Shown: positions 5,134 through 11,163, counted from the stretch's first letter. The stretch is 11,434 nucleotides of DNA from Baffinella frigidus (GCA_026770585.1 MU646352.1:121575-133008); one strand, 5' to 3'. Notes: generated from the sequence alone by a model not told the origin. Program-made: numbers and translations.

Positions 5134-8100
5134 GAAGGCACGCACCGCTTCCCGATGGGGCCCTCCGTCTTGGTGAACTCAGGGATCTTTCCGTCCCTGC
5201 CAAACGTGCATTTGACCATCAGGCGCCCACGTAACACAACCTTCAAATGTATCACTGGAGAAAGAGAGAGAGACGTACGGTCCTGCCAAAAACGAATTGT
5301 CCATCAGTCGCGTAGCAACAGCACCGTCTTGATTGTGGGACGAATTCTCTGGGCGGGAGGCACGCACACACTTCCTGACGCGGGAAGAGCCATTCTGCGC
5401 CATCCCGCGAGGGCCAGGGTCCTCTCAGCCACACCGCTGTTTCGGAAAACGTGCCCCCAGACGACGGAGAGTGGGGGCAGCTCTGCCCGAGTTGATCTGC
5501 CTCTTCAAAATGCGGAGACCGGAAGTTGATTCCCCTGGTGTACAACCCGTCAACTTATGGCGTGAAAACGATCAGTCAACCCGGCTCAGTTACATCTAGT
5601 TATTGAAGCGCTCGGTCTTGACCAAAGTGCAGAGATATCGAGGGGGGGTGAGGACTAGCGTGGGATAGGCCCGCCTGAGGAGCTCTTGAATAGCAGAATC
5701 GAGGCGGGCCTATCTCACGCAAGTCCTCGCAGGGGGCGCCCCCACCCCCCAGGACCACCGTAGGGCTATATATAGGCCTACTGTAGGGTCCTGGGGGGGT
5801 GCGCCTGTTTATGAGCGAGGCAACCTGATTATTTACCGGGGTTGGGCCCAGAGTCCATTATGTTGACTAATCAAATACTGTATCGGTCGGGCAGAATACT
5901 TGAATTTCTTGGTCTTGAGCACTGACGTGCAGATACGAGCCGCGTCTGCTCTTCGCCATGTGGAGTTCCAAACGTGGCCGGCCGCGTCCTAAGTTGTGCT
6001 AAAAAAACGTAAAAGAAAGGAGCCGGTCAAAAGGGTGCCGGCTGGCGGCCCTTTTCAAACCAAATACGGGAGGAGGTTTTCAGTGGGGGGCGGTCGCGCA
6101 CTTGAACTTCTCGGTCTTGAGCGCCGAAGTGCAGATATCGAGGCGCGTCTGCTCGACGCCGTCGCAGATGAGGAACACCTCTCCCCCGATGTCCGCTTCG
6201 CACTTGAGCGCCGCGAGCGCCGCGCCCGCCGAGTCCTGCCAAAAACAAAATGCAATGAGTTGCTCCTCTTGGGAGCGCTGGAGGTTGCCCGGGGCGCATG
6301 CCCCCGATGTTCGCTTCGCACTTGAGAGCGCTGCGAGCACGGCCCCTGCTGAGTCCTGCCGGGGGGGGCCGCGCGAGGATTCCCATCACAACCAACATCA
6401 TATTCTAGGCAGGGCTTGAGCGCCGCGAGCGCCGCGCCGACGGAGTCCTGTTGGGAGGACTACCCAATCCAGACGGGCAGCCTACACAATCCAGACAACA
6501 TTATCCAGACTACATAACTTTTATGTGCGTCCACGTCCCACAAATTTCATCACCAGGCGGTGGCGGGGAGTGGGGAGGAACCTCGTAGTAGCTGACAGGT
6601 AGAGGCGGGGCCCGGGGCTTTAGGGTTGAGGGTGTGAAGTTTTGGGTTGAGGGTGTAGGGGTGAGGGTTGAGGGTTGAGGGTTTGGAGTTCAGGGGTTGG
6701 GGTGTAGGGGTTATGATTTAGGGGTTCGGGTTTATGATTTGGGGTTTAGGGTTTAGGGTTTATGATTTATGATTTAGGGTTGAGACCTCGTAGCTGACAA
6801 GGCCGATCAGGCCATCAGGGCGCGCGTCGACCTTGCCCTGGGACAGCCAGTAGCTGTGTGCGCCGCGGTCGAGGTTGTACAGGCCTGCCAGCCGAAGCAC
6901 CGTCCCGCCCCCGTCGGTCACTGCCTATTTATGGTTTATGGTTTGGGGTTCAGGGGTTGTGGTTTAGGGGCATTCAGCTTGCGGTGTGATCGACTACTGT
7001 AAACCCGAAAACACAAACCTTCCCGCCCCCGGCAAGCACCGCCTGCCGGCGAGAGGGGTTTGTTGACGGATGCCATGGAGCTGGAGAGTGCCGCGAGGCC
7101 CACTTGAGGCGAATCGTGGCCTTTTTGTAAAACCTACACGTGGCTGCGTAAAAACTGTTTTAGAGGAGTTGTATGGAAATCGGTCACGTTACTCACGCCA
7201 AACGCGTGAGTAACGTGATCAATCCCGTACAAATCCTGGACGCGATCGCCAACCCAACATTTAGGAAAAGACAAGGGTCAGCCTCGAGGAGGGGGATGGT
7301 GGTGTTGGAAGTCACCGTTCGCCTCCTCTTCTGCCTCGAACCCTGAACCCCAACCCCTCACCCCTACACCAGGTCAGAAGGCGGGAGAGGGGGATAAATT
7401 GGATGTTGGCAACCGCTTCCAAGAATGTGGCGTGGCAGAAAGTGGCGAGAGGGGAGGAGACCTTCTCGCAGTCGACAAGCTTCTGGGAGCGGGGCGCGGA
7501 AGACAACGCAGATGTCTCGTCCACCACCCCGCCATCCTGCAGACCCAACGTCAACTCAACTCCGTCATTATTGTGAATTCTGTCAGTCAGTCAGTCAGTC
7601 AAGTCAGTCAGTCAGTCTGTCTGTCTGTCTGTTAGTCAGTTCGCCAAAGAGTCAGTGAGTCAGAGAGTCAGTGAGCCAGGCAGGCAGGCAGGCAGGCAGG
7701 CAGGCACTGAAAGCGAGTGCCTCTTGGTCAACCAGGACGGTTTGCCGATCCTGGTTGAAGAAGAGGCCGCGGAGGTTCCAGGGGTTTAGGGTTCAGGGAT
7801 TTGGGAACAACGCCTGCACTCACCGTTTCAAGGCTTGCAGGTATATTCTCAAGTGACCTGCCTCTCTCTCTGTGGTATACATCCGTCAACTTTGGAACGG
7901 AGAAGAGCCCGGTCTCACCTGCATCCGCAAACAAATATTGTTCTTTCAAGAATCAACATGAAAATTACCAAACAATTAATTCATTTGTGCAAAAAAAATC
8001 ATTTTCAGGTTCTTTAAATAAAAACGATATTTGCAGGATTGACCTGCTCCGCGAAGATGCCTCCCGAGGAGGTGAACACAAACTTCCCCGGTGCGCCTTT

Positions 8101-9638
8101 CCAGAGCGCGAGCGCCCGCCGCACCTGTTTCGGGTTTCGGGTTTCGGGTTTCGGGTTTGGGGTTTGGGGTTTGGGGTTTGGGGTTTGGGGTTTGGGGTTT
8201 GGGGTTTGAGGTGTTGGGTTTGGGGTTTGGGGTTTGGGGTTCGAGGTTCGGGGTTTGGGGTTTGGGGTTTAGGGTTCAGGGTTTGGGGTTTCGGGTTTCG
8301 GGTTTAGGGGTTAGGGTTTAGGGGTCAGGGCGTAGGGTTCAGAGTTTGGGGGTTGGGGTTTGGGGATTGGGGTTTGGAGTTTGGGGTTGAGGGTGTAAGG
8401 TGTACGTTGGCGACGTAGTCGTCATTCCCCCCGGGGGCCACGCAGAAGACCACGTTCGCCATCGTCTCTGCCCACACCCCAGGGAGCCTCACTTCGCTGT
8501 ACCTCCACTTACGCACCTCACTTCGGTATTTCCACTCCTCACCTCAGTATTTCCACTCCCCGCCTCAGTATTTGCACTGAGTACGCACCCTGGAATCCTG
8601 AGCAAGACTCGCCGCAACGTCGCCCCTCCGGAGATCCGGAGGAGAGAGAAACGTGCGTGTATTACGATTACGGATCCAGCCCAACATGGCCACCATGTCC
8701 CTTTCGCGAAGGCCGCCGGGAAGACACGCGGATTGCGGTTTTGGGCGTGGGGATCTACCGAAGAGGGGGCGATTCTGCAAAGAGAATCATGGTGGTATCG
8801 ACAAACCAAGGCACACATAACGCACGACTCCACACGCACAGCACGCATGCTGCCGTGAACCCAAAAGCCGTGCACAGGGATGGTCCACTCAGCGTGCACT
8901 CTGGTCACGGTTATTGAACCGAGTGGTGGGTGGATCAAAGTTGCCGCGACCAAGCACCCGGGGGGGAAGGGTGCAGGAAAGCATTGCGGCTGGGTTGGTG
9001 TCAACGAAGGCATCTACTAGTGTATCCTGGATCTATCGTTGAAAGGGAGCGGTAACCGGCCGAGAGAGCCGCCTCCTCCGAAGTGCGCGTCTCCGCCCCA
9101 TCGGCACGCAGAGCGTCGTGACGTGTGGTGCTCCTGCTTTCATGCAAAACGAGAAGCCAGTCAGGTCCTTCTTCATCGGCGCCATGCTCCCTGGGAAGTC
9201 CTTGCTTCCTGGCAGCACACACGGATGAACCCCGCGCGCGTTGGCCAGGGTTCATTATTGTGAACGATGGGGGGCATTCGTCGCGTTGTGGACCAGGATC
9301 AATGCGTTCGCGGCAGCCACCGGCAGCGTCCGAGCAAGGGCTGGCAGAAGCATAAGACACAGAAGGAGACGCTGGGAAACAGACCGAGTTTCGGCAACGA
9401 TGCGCGCCGTGGGAAACGCTGCGCGATGCTGCTTCACGATCAGCGAGCCCAGCGTCCCGGCCCCCACGATCAGCAAATCCCGATCCCCTGCAGCACACAT
9501 CCGCACGGGATTCGCCGCCAAACCCGCCCCAGTGCGCCTCGCGTCCAGCTGCCCCAAACCTGCCGCGGAGAAGGCGCGTGCAGCCGGGAGGGAGGTGAGG
9601 AGGAGGAGCAGGCAGGGTGCCACACGCGATCTCGCCAT
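4450..9638 (-). CDS. Plastid-targeted NAD(P)-binding Rossmann protein (atypical SDR, epimerase-like), nine exons
   Basis: Exons on the minus strand: 9638-9385, 9133-9057, 8467-8406, 8124-8044, 7536-7462, 6924-6787, 6235-6102, 5196-5146, 4555-4450. All eight introns are GT-AG, phases agree throughout, and the sum is 978 nt (325 residues plus TAG). Residues 1-22 are a signal peptide (MARSRVAPCLLLLLTSLPAA-RA) followed by Phe23 and an Arg/Ala-rich transit-like stretch, the bipartite leader of complex red plastids. The mature part has a Rossmann GAGTLG (59-64), an ETR-TTRHDALRA strand end suggesting NADP, VVFCVAPGG (116-124), FVFTSSGG (146-153), GGTVLRLAGLY (189-199), VDARPD, and a C-terminal WVPTHKSWDAF. 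No YxxxK pair is visible, fitting atypical SDRs such as plant plastid NAD(P)-binding proteins and YeeZ. Substrate unknown. It is divergent from the gene at 9940 and convergent with the hydrolase. Confidence 0.93.
4594..4715. mobile_element. MITE-like element, copy B (in reductase intron 8)
   Basis: The termini CACCTCGCTCATAAGAAAAC and the complement CAGGGGTACCTCGCTCACAA match copy A, and the outer bases are TAC...GTA. It sits 38 bp upstream (in gene sense) of the exon 9 acceptor, so the element occupies the likely branch-point region without blocking the predicted splice. Confidence 0.78.
4949..4963. repeat. Poly(G) run
   Basis: Fifteen consecutive G on the + strand inside reductase intron 8, read as poly(C) in the transcript. 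Length may be uncertain in the assembly. Confidence 0.9.
5054..5130. repeat. GA/GC dinucleotide microsatellite in intron 8
   Basis: GCGCGC, GAGCGAGA and a long (GA)n run. In gene sense it is CT-rich and begins about 15 nt after the exon 8 donor. Long Ser-Leu or Ser-Arg frames across it are low-complexity artefacts. Confidence 0.9.
5146..5196 (-). CDS. Reductase exon 8
   Basis: Acceptor GTTTGGCAG|GGAC, donor AAGCG|GTGCGT (phase 2). It encodes DGKIPEFTKTEGPIGK, matching the F...-GP-GK stretch near the family C-terminus. Intron 8 (5145-4556, 590 nt) starts close to a CT-rich microsatellite and contains MITE-like copy B. Confidence 0.9.
5279..5375 (-). repeat. Probable decayed duplicate of the exon 8 region
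   Basis: CGGTCCTGCCAAAAACGAAT followed by GTCCATCAG resembles the exon 8 acceptor side (CCGTCCCTGCCAAACGTGCA, GACCATCAG) at 5191-5225. GGGAGGCACGCACACACTTC with GGGAAG further on resembles its donor side at 5135-5155. The coding part between is largely lost. This alignment is by eye and is the weakest of the exon-copy claims. Confidence 0.4.
5599..5644 (-). repeat. Decayed copy of the exon 7 3' end (second)
   Basis: On the minus strand CCTCGATATCTCTGCACTTT, then GGTCAAGACCGAGCGCTTCAA, matches exon 7 CCTCGATATCTGCACTTCGG, then CGCTCAAGACCGAGAAGTTCAA. Small insertions break the frame. It lies in intron 7. Confidence 0.7.
5650..5728. mobile_element. 79-bp fold-back element in intron 7
   Basis: 27-bp arms with two mismatches (5650-5676, GAGGACTAGCGTGGGATAGG...; 5702-5728) enclose a 25-nt centre. 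It lies directly against MITE-like copy C. No coding capacity and no clear target-site duplication. Confidence 0.7.
5731..5828. mobile_element. MITE-like element, copy C (damaged)
   Basis: The right end TGTTTATGAGCGAGGCAACC and the core GGCCTACTGTAGGGTCCTGG match copies A and B. The left terminus has lost the CTCGCTCATAA part but still pairs through CCCCCCAGGACC. An old, immobile relic. Confidence 0.65.
5898..5960 (-). repeat. Decayed copy of the exon 7 3' end (first)
   Basis: On the minus strand GAGCAGACGCGGCTCGTATC...GTGCTCAAGACCAAGAAATTCAAGT-like sequence parallels exon 7 GAGCAGACGCGCCTCGATAT and its donor end, with frame-breaking indels. It lies 140 nt beyond the true donor, in intron 7. 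Confidence 0.75.
6102..6235 (-). CDS. Reductase exon 7
   Basis: Acceptor TTTTTGGCAG|GAC, donor TTCAA|GTGCGC (phase 2). It encodes DSAGAALAAL, GEVFLICDGVEQTRLDIC and ALKTEKF, matching the conserved DAA...G.VFL.CD....TR segment. Decayed copies of its 5' part lie upstream in intron 6 and of its 3' part in intron 7 (6101-5197, 905 nt). Confidence 0.92.
6301..6360 (-). repeat. Decayed copy of the exon 7 5' end with acceptor
   Basis: Minus strand GGCAG|GACTCAGCAGGGGCC matches GGCAG|GACTCGGCGGGCGCG of exon 7 and stays alignable over ~58 nt, to ATCGGGGG. A 2-nt insertion after ten codons (DSAGAVLAAL) breaks the frame. The acceptor-like AG is at 6356. Confidence 0.85.
6414..6452 (-). repeat. Second decayed copy of the exon 7 5' end with acceptor
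   Basis: Minus strand CAACAG|GACTCCGTCGGCG, then GCGCTCGCGGCGCTCAAG, encodes DSVGAALAALK and then diverges. It is the first acceptor-like copy met when reading from exon 6. Confidence 0.8.
6615..6785 (-). repeat. Telomere-like array beginning at the intron 6 donor
   Basis: In gene sense the intron starts GTCTCAACCCTAAATCATAA and continues for ~170 nt in CCCTAAA/CATAAAT/CCCTCAA/CCCCTAC units. The C-rich strand is sense. Confidence 0.9.
6787..6924 (-). CDS. Reductase exon 6
   Basis: Acceptor AAATAG|GCAGTG lies in a telomere-like unit; donor TACGAG|GTCTCA leads straight into another array. It encodes 46 residues with GGTVLRLAGLYNLDRGAHSY and KVDARPDGLIGLVSYE, the best conserved stretch of the protein. 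The nearer CAG would be out of phase. Intron 6 is 6786-6236 (551 nt). Confidence 0.94.
6926..6970 (-). repeat. Telomere-like array at the intron 5 acceptor
   Basis: In gene sense CCCCTAAACCACAACCCCTG...AACCATAAACCATAAATAG ends exactly at exon 6; the TAG acceptor comes from a mutated repeat unit. Confidence 0.85.
7016..7045 (-). repeat. Decayed copy of the exon 6 5' end with acceptor
   Basis: Minus strand CCGGCAG|GCGGTGCTTGCCGG then GGGCGGGAAGG encodes AVLAGGGK, parallel to exon 6 AVTDGGGT (GCAGTGACCGACGGGGGCGG). Beyond this the two diverge and the rest of exon 6 is missing. Confidence 0.65.
7165..7236. repeat. Long hairpin with 5-nt loop in intron 5
   Basis: Core arms 7182-7198 and 7204-7220 are 17 bp with one mismatch around CAAAC; outer GGAGTTGTATGG and CCCGTACAAATCC extend the pairing. 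The stem carries GGTCACGT and the right flank CAATCCCGTACAAA, similar to CAACTCCCTACAAA beside the hairpin at 1742-1812. Confidence 0.8.
7335..7372 (+). repeat. Short telomere-like array in reversed orientation
   Basis: CGAACCCTGAACCCCAACCC and CTCACCCCTACACC on the + strand, that is G-rich in the sense of the reductase gene. It is the only intronic array here with this orientation. Confidence 0.75.
7462..7536 (-). CDS. Reductase exon 5
   Basis: Acceptor GTCTGCAG|GAT, donor GAGAAG|GTCTCC, phase 0 at both ends. It encodes 25 residues beginning DGGVVDETSALSSAPRSQKL. This is where a canonical SDR would have YxxxK; none is visible here. Intron 5 is 7461-6925 (537 nt). Confidence 0.92.
7581..7706. 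repeat. Chain of tetranucleotide microsatellites in intron 4
   Basis: (GTCA)n gives way to (GTCT)n, then to GTCAGTGA/GTCAGAGA units, then to (GGCA)n, all of period four or eight. One ancestral repeat seems to have changed by point mutation and re-expansion. Confidence 0.95.
7728..7758. repeat. Perfect 10-bp hairpin in intron 4
   Basis: TCAACCAGGA and TCCTGGTTGA flank an 11-nt loop. In gene sense a good acceptor (TTCTTCAACCAG|GAT) falls in its first arm; see findings. Confidence 0.7.
7779..7806 (-). repeat. Short telomere-like array in intron 4
   Basis: About four units, GGGGTTTAGGGTTCAGGGAT then TTGGGA on the + strand, C-rich in gene sense. Confidence 0.7.
8044..8124 (-). CDS. Reductase exon 4
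   Basis: Acceptor AAACAG|GTG sits at the very edge of the telomere-like intron 3; donor GAGCAG|GTCAAT. It encodes 27 residues including WKGAPGKFVFTSSGGIFAEQ, the strand carrying the TSS motif. Intron 4 is 8043-7537 (507 nt). Confidence 0.92.
8128..8396 (-). repeat. Telomere-like array forming all of intron 3
   Basis: On the + strand TTTCGGG x4, then TTTGGGG repeated many times, then mixed TTTAGGG, TTCAGGG, TTCGAGG and GTTGGGG units. In gene sense the intron runs from GTACACCTTACACCCTCAAC to CGAAACCCGAAACAG with almost nothing but repeat. Neighbouring units are homogenised, a sign of recent slippage or gene conversion. Confidence 0.95.
8406..8467 (-). CDS. Reductase exon 3
   Basis: Acceptor GTGGGCAG|AGACG, donor GCCAAC|GTACAC. 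It encodes ANVVFCVAPGGNDDYVAN, the conserved fourth-strand region (VVFCAPPS-like) of the family. The frame in from exon 2 and out to exon 4 is continuous. Confidence 0.92.
8489..8580. repeat. 21-bp minisatellite in intron 2
   Basis: Units at 8518-8538, 8539-8559 and 8560-8580 (TCACCTCAGTATTTCCACTC-like), with a more diverged unit at 8489-8517. It lies ~20 nt upstream, in gene sense, of the exon 3 acceptor. Confidence 0.9.
9057..9133 (-). CDS. Reductase exon 2
   Basis: Acceptor GCAG|GAG at 9134, donor GCCG|GTTACC (phase 1). It encodes TTRHDALRADGAETRTSEEA, typical of the segment after the second Rossmann strand. A second in-phase AG three bases on (NAGNAG) would drop one Ser. Intron 2 is 9056-8468 (589 nt). 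Confidence 0.88.
9385..9638 (-). CDS. Reductase exon 1
   Basis: Runs from the ATG to CG|GTCTGT (phase 2). It encodes the signal peptide, the Phe23 junction, the transit-like region and the Rossmann GAGTLG motif, ending TARIVAET-R. Intron 1 (9384-9134, 251 nt) follows; the frame stays open into it, which is why the ORF looks longer. Confidence 0.92.
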
Positions 9639-9939
9639 TGCTTAAGGGATTCAGAGGAAACAGAAATTCCCGGCCCCCGGATTTGACCACCAGGGCTGGA
9701 GGGGGGGTATTCAAAAGTCATGTTTGTATTGAAAATCGTATCCCAAAGTCAATGTTTTGCAGAAAACAGCTCCAAGAACAGATCAACGGCTCCAAGACCG
9801 GAACTGAAATGCCCCTCCCTACCCTGGCGTGGCGAGTCGAGTGGTCAAAAATTGGGATTTTCGACGGGAGACTCTCCCGGGGAGGGCTTTTGATGCAGAT
9901 CACAGGGCTGACCGCGTCAACAGCGTAAGCGACGCCATC
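9639..9939. promoter_or_regulatory. Divergent promoter interval
   Basis: The 301 bp between the two start codons must hold the 5' UTRs and promoters of both the reductase (-) and the coiled-coil gene (+), if neither has an upstream untranslated exon. I see no TATA box or named element. A small palindrome GGGAGACTCTCCC lies near 9867. Confidence 0.5.
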
Positions 9940-10748
9940 ATGCGATGGCGCAGAGGTCTTCTGCTGCTGATCTGTCTTACCACGCCACGGGCAATCTCGC
10001 CGTCCGAGTCAGAGCATTCACAAGGCCCCGCCTCCTTCCTGGCGAGCAGCGCCCGAGCGCCGCGCGGATCGCCCGTCAAGACCAAGCTCAGAGCCGAGGA
10101 TGCGTGGCAGGAGCGGCAGATGCGGTTCTTCCACAAGGCAGTAGAGGACGAGCGTATGTTGCTCTTCAAGTCTGAGGGGCCTTCTTCGCGCCCCCCGCCA
10201 GACGACAAGGAAGCCAGGTCATGCCACGGAGTAGCGTGCTTTCCCTTGTTCCCCCATGCCTTGCTGGTTGCGCTCGGTGGCTGACGTCACATTGTGTGGG
10301 CGGACGGCAGGCGTCTCCTGCAGCTATGCGACTGGAACGTGAACCAGGCTGCTGTAATGCACCTCAACGGCTTCGACTCGGAGAAACACGCCACGCACAA
10401 CGCAGAGCTCTCGGCGCTGCGAGAAAAGTTGCTCTGCAATGCCTCGTCAATTGAGGCGGCGCTGCTGGCCGCGCAGCGCGAGGAGGAGGAGGCTGAGGTG
10501 CCAGCCCTCAACCTCCAGCGCCTTCCACTACCTCTTTCAGCGCTGGGAGTGGGGTTGCTCTTTATGGAGCCAAGTTGAGGAGTACACCGCAGTGATGCAG
10601 ATGCTGCTGGTGATGGCGATGGTGTTGATGGTTGACGGTGATGGGGATGCAGGTGGTGAAAGAAGAGCGGGAGCGGAAGGAGGAGAAGCGAGCGCGCGCG
10701 GCTGAGGAGGCTGTCTTCCGAAGATCGATGCTCATGCAGCAGGCCAAG
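9940..10748 (+). CDS. Secretory-pathway protein with coiled coil, unknown function (exons 1-3)
   Basis: Exons 9940-10217, 10311-10497 and 10653-10748 are joined by introns of 93 and 155 nt (CCAG|GTCATG...GGCAG|G, phase 2; GCTGAG|GTGCCA...TGCAG|GTGG, phase 0). The first ATG opens a signal peptide, MRWRRGLLLLICLTTPRA, followed by a Ser/Ala/Arg-rich stretch that might be a plastid transit peptide, although no Phe follows the cleavage site. Next come charged segments (WQERQMRFFHKAVEDERM), a compact LLQLCDWNVNQAAVMHLNG stretch faintly like a UBA-type helix bundle, and a Glu/Arg/Lys coiled coil (REEEEAE-VVKEERERKEEK-RARAAEEA). I do not recognise the family. After QQAK at 10748 either a GC-AG intron leads to 11164, or translation runs 17 codons into the repeat and stops at 10800-10802. 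The gene is divergent from the reductase. Confidence 0.75.
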
Positions 10749-10750
10749 GC

Positions 10751-10906
10751 ACCAAACCCGCCCTCAACCCGAAACCTGAAAACCCGAAAACCGAACCCCT
10801 AAACCATAAACCGTAAATCCAAAGGTCTACACCCGAAACCTTCAACCCTCAACCCTAAACCCCAAACCCCAAACCCTAAACCTCAAACCCTGAACCCTAA
10901 ACCCGA
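10751..10906 (+). repeat. Telomere-like array directly after exon 3
   Basis: CCAAACCCGCCCTCAACCCG and then CCCTAAA/CCATAAA/CCCCAAA/CCCTCAA units. It starts within three bases of the proposed exon end, C-rich strand in gene sense, like the reductase and cyclase introns. The rest of the proposed intron (10907-11163) is unique sequence in which I see no gene. Confidence 0.9.
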
Positions 10907-11163
10907 ATGATCTCTTTTGTACCGGAGATAGATGGGATGCGTCTCGCTCCATTGGACCTGCGAAAGGCGATGCACCCCTGGTTGTAGCGGTAATAGCGGT
11001 AGTACCGGGAAGGGTGGTCCGGCTTCCTTCCAGACAGAACAGGGAGGCCCGCGCCTCGTGAGTTCAACCAAACCTTCCACGCTCGGACTGTAGTACCGGA
11101 AGTGCCGTAGGTAGTGAGTTGATCACCTGGTTGATCTGACCTGCCTCGTGGTCGGGGGGGCAG

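Noticed and set aside
4767-5255. Long Ser/Leu/Arg frames on the minus strand
   Set aside because: They are microsatellite translations joined by chance to exon 8; only 5146-5196 is coding.
7801-8321. Frames with GFGVWGLGF-type repeats
   Set aside because: They are translations of the telomere-like 7-mer array and lie in a reductase intron on the opposite strand.
8128-8396. Regular repeats that might suggest a CRISPR array
   Set aside because: The 7-bp units are contiguous, with no unique spacers, and the genome is eukaryotic.
9001-9714. 237-codon minus-strand frame overlapping the reductase start
   Set aside because: Only its last part (exon 2) coincides with real coding frame; the rest is a shadow of exon 1 and the promoter in another frame.
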